A stretch of 64,000 nucleotides of DNA, taken from assembly GCF_010500865.1 (NCBI RefSeq), contig NZ_JAAAWN010000015.1, forward strand, positions 1-64,000. The letters run 5' to 3'. A program made the position numbers and the translations under genes. This stretch comes from Alteromonas profundi. Lineage in GTDB: Bacteria > Pseudomonadota > Gammaproteobacteria > Enterobacterales > Alteromonadaceae. How positions within the stretch are numbered: position 1 is the stretch's first letter; each line of letters begins with the position of its first letter. This document shows positions 17,919-26,748 of this stretch, piece by piece. The notes beneath the pieces were generated by a model. That model saw nothing but the letters and a program-made list of their open reading frames with translations. It had not been told where the DNA came from and ran no database searches.

Positions 17919-18410
17919 ATGGTTACATTTAAAACAAATTACGGCGACTTTACGCTTGAGCTATTTGCCGATAAGGCGCCTAAAACGGTTGAAAACTTCT
18001 TGTCTTACGTAGAAGACGGCTTTTACGACAACACTATTTTTCATCGTGTAATTGACGGATTTATGGTTCAAGGCGGCGGCTTTACCGTTGACATGGAACA
18101 AAAAGACACGAAAGACACCATTGAGAATGAAGCCAACAATGGCGTAGCAAATGAAAAAGGCACTATTGCCATGGCGCGTACCAACGATCCGCATTCAGCT
18201 ACGGCACAATTTTTTATTAACGTAAACAACAACGACTTTCTTAACCACACCAGCGAAAGCGTAAACGGTTGGGGTTACTGTGCGTTCGGTAAAGTTGTAG
18301 AAGGTATGGACGTTGTAGAGAAAATTAAAAGCGTTAAAACAGGCTCTAATGGGTTCCACCAAGATGTACCTGTAGAACCTGTTATCATCGAAAAAGCGAT
18401 GACTGTTTAA
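17919..18410 (+). CDS. ppiB: Cytoplasmic peptidyl-prolyl cis-trans isomerase B (cyclophilin)
   Basis: Speeds proline isomerisation during folding. The 163-residue single-domain cyclophilin contains [15 protein letters not shown], with the catalytic Arg of FHRV, then [18 protein letters not shown] and the [19 protein letters not shown] segment. There is no signal peptide, so it is cytoplasmic. It is followed by lpxH with a hairpin between them. Confidence 0.97.
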   Translation: MVTFKTNYGDFTLELFADKAPKTVENFLSYVEDGFYDNTIFHRVIDGFMVQGGGFTVDMEQKDTKDTIENEANNGVANEKGTIAMARTNDPHSATAQFFINVNNNDFLNHTSESVNGWGYCAFGKVVEGMDVVEKIKSVKTGSNGFHQDVPVEPVIIEKAMTV

Positions 18411-18424
18411 TCATCCTCTTCCTT

Positions 18425-18453
18425 GGCTGCTTTGTTTTGCAAAGCAGCCTTCT
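18425..18453 (+). terminator. Hairpin between ppiB and lpxH
   Basis: GGCTGCTTTG (18425-18434) pairs with CAAAGCAGCC (18440-18449) around TTTTG and is followed by TTCTTCT. A partial terminator or attenuator between two same-strand genes. Confidence 0.6.
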
Positions 18454-18472
18454 TCTACCCTAGCGTTGTACT

Positions 18473-19201
18473 ATGCCATTTACTTACTTTATCGCCGATT
18501 TACACCTGAGTGCCGACCGCCCAGATATTACAGAATGTCTACTTGCATTTTTATCATCAGACGCGAAACAAGCTGACGCTTTGTATGTATTAGGCGATTT
18601 ATTTGAAGTTTGGATTGGCGATGATGATGTTACCCCTTTCAATACAGCTATTGCTGACGCGTTTCGTGACGTAAGTGCGCACTGCCCCGTCTACTTTATG
18701 CACGGAAATCGCGATTTTGCTATTCGTGATGCATGGTTAAACAAAGCGGGGATGACACTGCTTGAAGAACAAACCGTGGTAGATCTTTATGGTACACCTA
18801 CCCTTTTAACTCACGGCGATGAGTTATGTACTCGCGACGTGGCCTACCAAAAGTTTAGAAAGAAATCTCGCGGTTGGTGGTGGCCTAGGCTAATGCTTGC
18901 ACTTCCTTTATGGTACCGACGCCGTGTTGCCGAAAATGGCCGCGCAGAAAGTAAGGCCAAACAAAAAGGGCTTAAGCCTGAAATAATGGATGTGACGCCT
19001 GAAGAGGTAGAAAAGGCCATGGCCCGTCACGATGTACAACGATTAATTCATGGTCATACTCACCGCCCGAATATTCATTCACTCACAGTAAACGGTAAAC
19101 CCGCCACCCGTATTGTATTAGGAGATTGGTACGATCAGGGCAGCATTTTGAAGGTAACCCCCAAAGAGGTTATGTTACAACATAACAAATTTATTAAGTA
19201 A
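18473..19201 (+). CDS. lpxH: UDP-2,3-diacylglucosamine pyrophosphatase (lipid A synthesis)
   Basis: Splits UDP-2,3-diacylglucosamine to lipid X and UMP, the fourth step of lipid A synthesis, at the inner face of the inner membrane. A metallophosphoesterase with all family motifs in order: FIADLHL, LGDLFEVWIGDD, MHGNRDF, THGDELCT and HGHTHRP. Length (242) and the basic LPLWYRRRVAE segment fit E. coli LpxH (240). The ppiB-lpxH order is conserved. Confidence 0.97.
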   Translation: MPFTYFIADLHLSADRPDITECLLAFLSSDAKQADALYVLGDLFEVWIGDDDVTPFNTAIADAFRDVSAHCPVYFMHGNRDFAIRDAWLNKAGMTLLEEQTVVDLYGTPTLLTHGDELCTRDVAYQKFRKKSRGWWWPRLMLALPLWYRRRVAENGRAESKAKQKGLKPEIMDVTPEEVEKAMARHDVQRLIHGHTHRPNIHSLTVNGKPATRIVLGDWYDQGSILKVTPKEVMLQHNKFIK

Positions 19202-19372
19202 ATTCTGATACTTAGCTATTAATATCAATTGTCACTAAAATTTAACACTCGGTTTTAGCCCCTTTCTCTGTTCCGCCAACAACCTGATCTGTAAGTATAT
19301 TTAATTTTCACTTACCAATAGCCTCTCGTTATCCGTGGTCCTATTTGCAGACATTAATTTGCGTTAACAATA

Positions 19373-19390
19373 CTGTCAAACAACCGTCAC
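19373..19390 (+). promoter_or_regulatory. Pho box upstream of the alkaline phosphatase pair
   Basis: CTGTCA (19373-19378) and CCGTCA (19384-19389) lie 11 bp apart, the direct-repeat spacing of a PhoB site, with A-rich sequence between. The surrounding 19202-19515 is a 314-bp non-coding region. It also holds an A/T-rich AATAATTATCATT stretch (about 19430-19442) that loosely resembles half a Fur site. The first phosphatase begins 126 bp downstream of the box. Phosphate-starvation control is inferred. Confidence 0.7.
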
Positions 19391-19515
19391 TTTCTCTCCC
19401 TATCGTAAAAACAGAGCCACGCTTGTAAGAATAATTATCATTTGCAAAAGGCTCTACAGCTTTACAAAAATTAATACAAACCTTCTACCAACTTAATAAC
19501 AAGTAGGAAAAAACG

Positions 19516-21099
19516 ATGACTCGTACTTGGAAAGCGACAGTGGGTGCAATAGCACTTGCGGTATCGTCTGGTTTGCACGCAGATGTGCTACCTACCAATC
19601 AATCAGATAGTGCTTGGTACACAGATGCCCAGACACAGCTTCTAAAAAAGCTTGCCACCAATAATCAGTTTAAAGCGAAAAATGTAATTCTTTTTGTTGG
19701 CGACGGTATGGGCGTATCTACCCTTACCTCTGCGCGCATACACAAAGGACAACTTGAAGGAAACATGGGAGAGGAAGGATACCTTTCATTCGAGTCGTTC
19801 CCGCATACAGCACTGGTTAAAACTTATAACGTGGATGCCCAAACGCCAGATTCTGCAGGTACTATGACTGCGATGATGTCAGGCCTTAAAACCGATGTGG
19901 GTGTTATTGGTGTGGACGAAGACATTGAACGCGGCGAGTGCAGTACTGTTGCCGGCAACGAAGTTATCACTGCTCTTGAGCTGGCGGAGATTCGTGGCCT
20001 ATCTACCGGTATCGTTTCTACTGCACGTATTACCCATGCTACGCCTGCTGCTACTTACGCAAAATCGGCCGATCGTAATTGGGAAGATATCTCTGATATG
20101 CCTGAAGATGCGGTGACGAATGGCTGTGTAGATATCGCCGATCAGCTCGTAAACTTCGAACGGTTTGTGGAACAACGTTATACCGGCGTAGATATTGATG
20201 GTATTGAAGTAGCGATGGGCGGCGGAAGACGTCACTTTTTGCCTAACGATGCATCTGCGAATAGCCCAGATGCGTCAAGTGATGTTGAAGGCGATCGTAC
20301 TGACGAACGTAACTTAGTTACTGAATGGCAAGATACCTACGCAAACGGTGTTTACGTTTACGATCAAAACGGTTTTGACGCCATAGATACAGAAACTACC
20401 GAGCGCGTTTTTGGGTTGTTTAACGAATCGCATATGCAATATGAAGCCGATAGAGCGAACGATATTGCCGGTGAACCTTCAATTGCTGAAATGACCGAAA
20501 CCGCCATCAACATTCTTGATAACAACGATAGCGGCTTTTTCCTTATGGTTGAATCTGGCCGTATAGACCATGCTCACCACGCCGGGAATGCGGCCGGGGC
20601 ACTAACCGACACCCTCGCATTTGAAGCCGCAGTAACGGCTGCACTTGAAAATACCGATCCTTCTGAAACGCTTATCTTAGTTACCGCCGACCATGGCCAC
20701 GTGTTTACTATTGCGGGTTATCCTAAGCGCGGAAATCCTATCTTAGGCAAAGTAGTAAATGTGGGTGAAGAGGCTCCTGCTACTGCTTCAGATGGCACGC
20801 CCTATACAACATTAGGTTACACCAATGGGATGGGGTTTCATGACCTCGGTGATGAAACTAACGCTGACGCTGTTTACGGATTAGACATTGCAGCAGGTCG
20901 CGCAGACTTAACCAATGTGGATACCACAGCTGCTGGTTATCACCAAGAAGCGCTTATTCCTTTATCGTCTGAGACTCACTCAGGTGAAGATATTGCTCTT
21001 CACGCAACGGGGCCAGGCAGCCAATTAGCACAAGGCGTGGTAGAACAAAATGTTGTTTTCCACCTCATCAACCAAGCTCTTGGCCTGATTAACGAATAA
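19516..21099 (+). CDS. Secreted alkaline phosphatase, PhoA family
   Basis: Releases phosphate from phosphomonoesters outside the inner membrane. A Sec signal peptide (cut near LHA-D, about residue 22) is followed by the PhoA core: NVILFVGDGMG (metal ligand Asp63), PDSAGT (nucleophile Ser113), VESGRIDHAHHAGN and TADHGHVF, which supply the zinc and magnesium ligands. At 527 residues it is longer than E. coli PhoA (471) and has an insert around 200-330. It is the first of a tandem pair with 13 bp between, behind a Pho box. Confidence 0.94.
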   Translation: MTRTWKATVGAIALAVSSGLHADVLPTNQSDSAWYTDAQTQLLKKLATNNQFKAKNVILFVGDGMGVSTLTSARIHKGQLEGNMGEEGYLSFESFPHTALVKTYNVDAQTPDSAGTMTAMMSGLKTDVGVIGVDEDIERGECSTVAGNEVITALELAEIRGLSTGIVSTARITHATPAATYAKSADRNWEDISDMPEDAVTNGCVDIADQLVNFERFVEQRYTGVDIDGIEVAMGGGRRHFLPNDASANSPDASSDVEGDRTDERNLVTEWQDTYANGVYVYDQNGFDAIDTETTERVFGLFNESHMQYEADRANDIAGEPSIAEMTETAINILDNNDSGFFLMVESGRIDHAHHAGNAAGALTDTLAFEAAVTAALENTDPSETLILVTADHGHVFTIAGYPKRGNPILGKVVNVGEEAPATASDGTPYTTLGYTNGMGFHDLGDETNADAVYGLDIAAGRADLTNVDTTAAGYHQEALIPLSSETHSGEDIALHATGPGSQLAQGVVEQNVVFHLINQALGLINE

Positions 21100-21112
21100 G
21101 TGGAGAAGTACT

Positions 21113-23074
21113 ATGACTCTTTTTAAATTAAGTATTATTGCCGTTGCTATTGCGGGCCTATCGGGCTGTGTATTAGAAGGTGACGATGGTGCCGACGGCA
21201 CAGATGGTGTTAATGGTGTTGATGGCACAGACGGTGCTAATGGCAGTAACGGTCAAGACGGCGCAAATGGCGTAACCAGTTTAACCATGCAAACAAACTT
21301 AGCCCGAGGCAATGAGAACTGCCCTAATAGCGGGGTACGTTTTGATACGGGCTTAGACACAAATGGCGACGGTGTATTAGGTGATGATGAAATTACCGAA
21401 ACCAGTTATGTGTGCGTGCCTGGCGTATCACAAGTTGCATCAGGTGAATTACTGACCAGCCTAAATAACGATTGGTTTACGGCAGCGCAAACAGAAGTAG
21501 AGACCAACAAACAAGTTTGGTTGCAAGCCACAGGCTCTAGCACAGTAAGTTCAACAAGCGTAAACAATGTGAGCGTTCAAGCGGTGGCTACCGATGATGT
21601 ACAAGCGCTCGCTGAAAGCCTTCGGGGTAGCGCAAAAAATGTGATTCTTTTCGTTGGCGACGGTATGGGTATTTCAACCGTTACCGCAGCGCGTATTCTT
21701 GAGGGCCAAATGAACGGGTTAGCAGGTGAGGAATACGAGCTAAGCTTTGATAAATTTCCTTTCTCAGGGCTTGCGAAAACGTATAACGTGGATGCGCAAA
21801 CACCAGACTCTGCTGGCACCATGACAGCCATGATGAGTGGTGTAAAAACCGATGTAGGCGTAATTGGTGTAGATGAAGACATTGAACGTGGCGACTGCGC
21901 CACGGTAAGTGGAAATGAACTTGTGACCGCCTTAGAGTTAGCAGAAATTGCAGGCAAATCTACCGGTATCATATCTACTGCTCGTATTACCCATGCAACA
22001 CCCGCAGCAACGTATGCTAAATCGGCTGACAGAAACTGGGAAGATATTTCTGATATGCCGGACGCTGCGGTTGACGCTGGCTGCGCCGATATTGCCGATC
22101 AATTAGTTAACTTTGAAAGCAATCTTGAGACAAACTATGCTGACTTAGACGTAGACGGCATTGAAGTGGTTATGGGCGGCGGGCGTCGTCACTTCTTACC
22201 GAATGAGGCAACGGCGAATAGCCCAGATGCGGCGAGCGCTGTTGAGGGTGATCGCACCGATGGCCGAAATCTGGTTAGCGAATGGCAAAGCATGTACACA
22301 AACGGGGTATATGTTTACGACCAAAGCGGGTTTGATGGTATTGATACAGAAACCACTGAACGACTCTTCGGTTTGTTTAACGAGTCACATATGCAATACG
22401 AGGCCGATCGCAGTAACGATATTGCTGGTGAACCTTCTATTGCAGAAATGACCGAGACCGCCATCAACATTCTAGACAATAACGACGACGGCTTTTTCCT
22501 TATGGTTGAGTCGGGACGTATTGACCATGCCCACCACGCGGGTAATGCTTATGGTGCACTGCATGATACTTTAGCATTTGCAGAAGCCGTGGCAAAAGCG
22601 GATGAGCTCACCGATGATTCTGACACGCTAATTATTGTCACTGCCGACCACGGCCACGTATTTACCATTGCAGGCTACCCTAAACGCGGTAACCCCATTC
22701 TCGGTAAAGTAGTGAACGTAGGTGAAGAAGAAGCTGCAACGGCTTCCGACGGTACGCCTTATACTACCTTGGGTTACACCAATGGCTTAGGCTATCGAAA
22801 TCTTGGTGATGAAACCAATGCTGATGCGTCTTACCTTGCGGCGCCTGATACCGGCAGAAAAGACCTCACAGAGATTGATACTACAACGCCGGGTTACCAC
22901 CAAGAAGCACTTATTCCACTTGGCTCAGAAACGCATTCTGGCGAAGATGTGGGTATTTATGCTAAAGGGCCTGGTGCATTTTTGGTTAACGGTACCAACG
23001 AACAAAGCGTCATTTTCCATGTTATGGATTTTGCCGCAGACTTCGTTAGCGAAGCCGATAGCGTAGTGGAATAA
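21113..23074 (+). CDS. Alkaline phosphatase lipoprotein with collagen-like and EF-hand-like linker
   Basis: The lipobox LSGC (Cys19) makes this a lipoprotein. Residues 23-53 carry glycine at every third position (ten Gly-x-y triplets such as GAD, GTD, GAN). Then comes a small domain with Cys pairs and a perfect EF-hand-type calcium loop, DTNGDGVLGDDE. The catalytic half repeats the upstream phosphatase almost motif for motif: NVILFVGDGMG, PDSAGT, VESGRIDHAHHAGN and TADHGHVF. It looks like a duplication that gained a surface tether. Start ATG 21113 has GGAGAAG upstream. Confidence 0.93.
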   Translation: MTLFKLSIIAVAIAGLSGCVLEGDDGADGTDGVNGVDGTDGANGSNGQDGANGVTSLTMQTNLARGNENCPNSGVRFDTGLDTNGDGVLGDDEITETSYVCVPGVSQVASGELLTSLNNDWFTAAQTEVETNKQVWLQATGSSTVSSTSVNNVSVQAVATDDVQALAESLRGSAKNVILFVGDGMGISTVTAARILEGQMNGLAGEEYELSFDKFPFSGLAKTYNVDAQTPDSAGTMTAMMSGVKTDVGVIGVDEDIERGDCATVSGNELVTALELAEIAGKSTGIISTARITHATPAATYAKSADRNWEDISDMPDAAVDAGCADIADQLVNFESNLETNYADLDVDGIEVVMGGGRRHFLPNEATANSPDAASAVEGDRTDGRNLVSEWQSMYTNGVYVYDQSGFDGIDTETTERLFGLFNESHMQYEADRSNDIAGEPSIAEMTETAINILDNNDDGFFLMVESGRIDHAHHAGNAYGALHDTLAFAEAVAKADELTDDSDTLIIVTADHGHVFTIAGYPKRGNPILGKVVNVGEEEAATASDGTPYTTLGYTNGLGYRNLGDETNADASYLAAPDTGRKDLTEIDTTTPGYHQEALIPLGSETHSGEDVGIYAKGPGAFLVNGTNEQSVIFHVMDFAADFVSEADSVVE

Positions 23075-23137
23075 CCGCCGCTATCGTTCGCACCATAAAA
23101 CAGTAATAAAAAGAAAGTATCATTCAATAAAGTAAGA

Positions 23138-23168
23138 CCGTGGAGGCCACTTGGCCTCCACAATTTTT
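23138..23168 (+). terminator. Terminator after the phosphatase pair
   Basis: GTGGAGGCC (23140-23148) pairs with GGCCTCCAC (23153-23161) around ACTT, followed by AATTTTT. The RBS of the next gene starts right after, so it may also act as an attenuator. Confidence 0.75.
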
Positions 23169-23178
23169 GGAGCTTAAA

Positions 23179-23979
23179 ATGCGTCGTTTTTCAGTATTGC
23201 TTGTAACTTTGCTTAGTCTTTTGGGTATAAATGCGGCAAACGCCAACATAGACTGCGCACTGAACCCACAAGCCTTAAAAGCTACCTATCAGGTTGCCAC
23301 CACAAAAGGTACAAAGCGTTCCTCCCCCACTACGCTGGTGCTTTGGCGTGATGGCGACAAAGTAGCGCACCAATATCCGCAAACCAATATTACCGAAACT
23401 TGGCATCTCATTCGTAACAGACACATCAAAACGGTACGCTATTTTGATGCCCATGAACGTGCCATAGAGTATCAACCTAACGAGCGCATTCACGGCCATG
23501 TGGAAAAAGACTTTTCTTATCGCTACCAACTTATTAGCGATAGTGTTCTAGCGCGCATGGTAAAACAGCCTTCAACCGGCGATACGCCTGCAAATAGCTG
23601 TTATACAGAAATCAAAATGACCTTAGAGGAAAACGGACAACATATTGCGTTAACCTGGTTACCCGCTTTACGCTTAATAAAAGATTTTCAAGTAACAGGG
23701 AAAGGCATGAAGCGCGAATGGCAACTTACTTCGCTCGCACACCACTCGCAAGGCAATAACCGCGACAAAAACATTGACCAAGGTACAAGCCAAGCAATAG
23801 ACACCAAGGCATTTTTTGCCCAGCGCGAAGCCTACCAAACTACTGATTATGCAGACATTGGCGATGATCATACCGACCCATTTCTAACCAAAATGGTGCA
23901 TCAGGGCTTTATCGAAGCGGGTGCCTCTGGTTTTTATCATCAAGATGGCAGGGCTATTGAAGGTCAACACACTCACTAG
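23179..23979 (+). CDS. Exported protein of unknown function
   Basis: ATG 23179 (GGAG six bases upstream) gives a signal peptide MRRFSVLLVTLLSLLGINAA cut after NANA, then about 245 residues of soluble, probably periplasmic protein. Two cysteines (about residues 28 and 141) could form a disulfide, and the C-terminus is histidine-rich (GQHTH). The frame is open upstream to 23140, but that part crosses the terminator. I do not recognise the family. It follows the phosphatases and may be co-regulated by read-through. Confidence 0.75.
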   Translation: MRRFSVLLVTLLSLLGINAANANIDCALNPQALKATYQVATTKGTKRSSPTTLVLWRDGDKVAHQYPQTNITETWHLIRNRHIKTVRYFDAHERAIEYQPNERIHGHVEKDFSYRYQLISDSVLARMVKQPSTGDTPANSCYTEIKMTLEENGQHIALTWLPALRLIKDFQVTGKGMKREWQLTSLAHHSQGNNRDKNIDQGTSQAIDTKAFFAQREAYQTTDYADIGDDHTDPFLTKMVHQGFIEAGASGFYHQDGRAIEGQHTH

Positions 23980-24099
23980 ACAAAAGTATAAATATCAAAC
24001 AAAACTGTCCTTCGCTATAGCGTTTAGCATACATATGGGGCTAGTATATAGCCCTACGTATTTAAACGGTTAACATGATCATCAAGGATGGTGTAGCGT

Positions 24100-24720
24100 A
24101 TGTTGGACACATTATTAAGCGACGCAAACTACTGGTTTAGTGTCGCTTTCATTAGCGTTGTTATTCTGTTTGTCTTAGAGCTTAGCTTTTTACTATTTGG
24201 TAGAAGCGTTTTAGGCTTACTTGATGCCCCCGCCGCCACTACTCAACATTCACAAGATACGGGGTTTCTTAGCCTCTTTAGTTGGCTGAACGAAGAGAAA
24301 GCCCCTTTATTGGTATGGCTAATCTGCTTTTTATTTTTATTTGGCAGCTTGGGGCTTACGCTAAACGCAGCCACCACCTCGCTACTGCAATTTACCTTAC
24401 CGCCATGGATTTCACTTACCTTCGCAACGGTATTTGGAATGATTACGACTGCGAAGCTCATTGGCGGTATTGCTAACGTATTGACGAAGTTTCAATCCTG
24501 TCGGCACCTCAATGAGGAGTTTATTGGTGCAGTAGCGCATATCACCATAGGACGTGCTTCTCGGGGCAATCCGGCGGAAGCTAAATTTACTGATAACTAC
24601 GCTCAGCTTCACTATGTGTTAGTAGAACCCCGTGAAGAAAGAGAGTTATTTGATCATGGTGAGCGCGTAATTTTGGTTGAACGGACACCGCATAGTTGGC
24701 TTGCTACCCGCTATCAATAG
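24100..24720 (+). CDS. yqiJ: YqiJ-like inner-membrane protein with OB-fold domain
   Basis: 206 residues: an N-terminal hydrophobic segment (about 12-37), two further ones (about 66-90 and 95-125), and a C-terminal NfeD/OB-like domain (about 145-200). The last part (EEFIGAVAHITIGRASRGNP, then AKFTDNYAQLHYVLVEP) parallels E. coli YqiJ. In E. coli yqiJ precedes the flotillin gene yqiK, whose product forms membrane microdomains; here no flotillin follows. Function is inferred from family only. Confidence 0.8.
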   Translation: MLDTLLSDANYWFSVAFISVVILFVLELSFLLFGRSVLGLLDAPAATTQHSQDTGFLSLFSWLNEEKAPLLVWLICFLFLFGSLGLTLNAATTSLLQFTLPPWISLTFATVFGMITTAKLIGGIANVLTKFQSCRHLNEEFIGAVAHITIGRASRGNPAEAKFTDNYAQLHYVLVEPREERELFDHGERVILVERTPHSWLATRYQ

Positions 24721-24745
24721 CCTAAGAATATTAATAGCAATAGAG

Positions 24746-24780
24746 AAAAAGGCCCGCGCCTAAAGAACTAGGCGCGAACC
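24746..24780 (+). terminator. Hairpin between convergent yqiJ and the dehydrogenase
   Basis: CGCGCCT (24755-24761) pairs with AGGCGCG (24770-24776) around an 8-base loop. On the minus strand a T-run precursor (AAAAAGGCC on plus) follows it, so it may end the dehydrogenase transcript. Confidence 0.5.
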
Positions 24781-24789
24781 GTATATTGC

Positions 24790-25815
24790 TTAAAAGCCCT
24801 CTAAAACCAGCTTCCCGATTGCCCTACCCGCCTCTAGCTCACGATGGGCATGAATAATATTTTGTGCGTTAATGGCACCTAGATGCTTCCCAACCGTGGT
24901 TTTTAACACCCCGTTGTCTATAAGTTGCGCAACTTCGCTAAGTAGCTTACCTTGCTCATCCATGTCTTCGGTGGTGAACATAGAACGGGTAAACATAAAC
25001 TCCCAGTGAAGAGACAAGCTTTTTTGCTTCAGCTTTTTAATATCTAGCGCCTCAGGATCATCGATAAGCGCAATTTTCCCCATAGGTTTCATAACAGCGA
25101 CATAGTCATCTACATAACTATCAGTATGATTTAAACTAGCTACGTGAGTAACTTGGCCTATACCTAAGCGTTCAATTTGCGCGGCCAAGGGTTGAGTATG
25201 ATCCACTACATAATCGGCCCCTAAATTAGTGACCCACTGTTTAGAGCTTTCTCTTGAAGCCGTTGCAATAACCGTGGCATTCGTTAGTTTCTTTAGTAGT
25301 TGCAGCATGATTGAACCTACTCCGCCAGCCGCACCGACCACCAAAACAATATCGTTGGCGCCTGACCCATGTTCTACTGTTTCCTTTGGCAAGGCTAAGT
25401 GGGTAAATAATAATTCCCACGCCGTTATGGCAGTAAGCGGCAGCGCTGCGACATCGCTGTCAGATAATGTTGTAGGCGCTTTTGCGATAATGCGTTCGTC
25501 CACTAACTGAAACTCTGCGTTACTGCCTTGGCGGGTTAAATCGCCTGCGTAGAAAACCCTATCCCCGATAGCAAAGTTTTCTACTTCATCGCCAATATGG
25601 GTAATTTCACCTACGGCGTCCCAACCAAGTACTTTTATATCACCATTTTGCGGCGTTACCCGTTGACGTATTTTGCAGTCAACCGGGTTCACAGCAATGG
25701 CATTTACCTTTACCAAGACATCACGTCCGGTGGCTGTAGGCGTTTCAATATCGAAACTTTGTAATGCATTATCGTCAGTTATGGGTAAAGACGACGTATA
25801 TCCAATGACTTTCAT
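24790..25815 (-). CDS. Quinone-oxidoreductase-like medium-chain dehydrogenase
   Basis: 341-residue MDR-superfamily enzyme: an N-terminal GroES-like domain (about 1-125, with VNPVDCKIRQR and GWDAVGEI) and a nucleotide-binding Rossmann domain with VVGAAGGVGSIMLQLLKKL near residue 160. It lacks the cysteine set that holds the catalytic and structural zinc, so it is more likely an NADPH:quinone or enone reductase than a zinc alcohol dehydrogenase. The substrate is unknown. It is monocistronic. Confidence 0.85.
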   Translation of the reverse strand: MKVIGYTSSLPITDDNALQSFDIETPTATGRDVLVKVNAIAVNPVDCKIRQRVTPQNGDIKVLGWDAVGEITHIGDEVENFAIGDRVFYAGDLTRQGSNAEFQLVDERIIAKAPTTLSDSDVAALPLTAITAWELLFTHLALPKETVEHGSGANDIVLVVGAAGGVGSIMLQLLKKLTNATVIATASRESSKQWVTNLGADYVVDHTQPLAAQIERLGIGQVTHVASLNHTDSYVDDYVAVMKPMGKIALIDDPEALDIKKLKQKSLSLHWEFMFTRSMFTTEDMDEQGKLLSEVAQLIDNGVLKTTVGKHLGAINAQNIIHAHRELEAGRAIGKLVLEGF

Positions 25816-25933
25816 AAGGCGATCCTTTTACGAATTTATAGGTCAGTAGTATGGGCACAAATCAGGCATTTTAAAGCACCCGGAAAAAAAACGCTTGAAC
25901 GTTTACCCATGCTTTTACGCCGTTTTTAACCCT

Positions 25934-26533
25934 TTAATACTCAACGGACTTTTGTTCTATACCGTGGTGCGCTACATGTTGAATAAGCTGAGGAAAAAAC
26001 ACATTAAAATGATGCTCAAAGGCCGCATAATTAGCCTCAAGGGTTGTAACACTTTGCGCAAATTGATTGGTAAACCTGATCCTATTTGCTACCCGTGAAA
26101 TGGCATACGCGATACCGTCGAATTTAGCATAACTATTAAACCAGTCGTTCTCTATCATATGGGAAACTGTTTTATACATAGCCAGAGGCATTAATGGCCT
26201 GGCCTCGTTAAGTAACCCGTAACTGCGCTGACAAAACTGGGTAAAAGGTGTATTGCTATAACAACACCAATGCTTAATTAATAAGTGATCAAACATCATA
26301 TCTAATGCCACAGGTGCAAAGCGACGATGCTGGGGCGCAAACAATAACTTGGCGTGCTTTACCTGTTCATGAGCGTCGGTAAATTTATCTACCAAATAGT
26401 GGTTACTAAGGCCATTTCTTACCCCATCAGGTAGGCCGTTTAGGCTAACGCCTTTGCGAAAATCGCCAAGTAAATTTCCACAGTGCGACTGCGCTGTGGG
26501 TTGCGCTAAGAACAAATGTGCTAGGTAATTCAT
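25934..26533 (-). CDS. acpH: Acyl carrier protein phosphodiesterase
   Basis: Removes the 4'-phosphopantetheine arm from acyl carrier protein. The protein begins MNYLAHLFLAQ, as in E. coli AcpH. Conserved parts are GNLLGDFRKG, HYLVDKFTD, FAPVALDMMFDHLLIKHW and the C-terminal F..FFPQL, all typical of the DUF479/AcpH family; the His and Asp residues there are the metal-binding set. ATG 26533 is chosen over 26548 because it matches the family N-terminus. Length 199 against 193 in E. coli. Confidence 0.92.
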   Translation of the reverse strand: MNYLAHLFLAQPTAQSHCGNLLGDFRKGVSLNGLPDGVRNGLSNHYLVDKFTDAHEQVKHAKLLFAPQHRRFAPVALDMMFDHLLIKHWCCYSNTPFTQFCQRSYGLLNEARPLMPLAMYKTVSHMIENDWFNSYAKFDGIAYAISRVANRIRFTNQFAQSVTTLEANYAAFEHHFNVFFPQLIQHVAHHGIEQKSVEY

Positions 26534-26748
26534 TCGATGAGTATGCAATGTTTATATTATAAAGCAATGTTCGTCCTCAAAAGAACACTGTCACTAAACC
26601 CATATTCGTGGTTTTGTCGCAAGGTAACAATTAAAATAGCCCTATTATTTAATCATCGCCTCCCCTCTAACCAAAAAGAAATTATGCTATTATTCTGCAG
26701 TCCGTAGAGCGCGGATTAAATTTTATCTAGTTTGAATGAGACGTACCT

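Noticed and set aside
19425-19445. Fur box before the phosphatase genes
   Set aside because: Only about half the consensus is matched; too weak to list as a site beside the much better Pho box.
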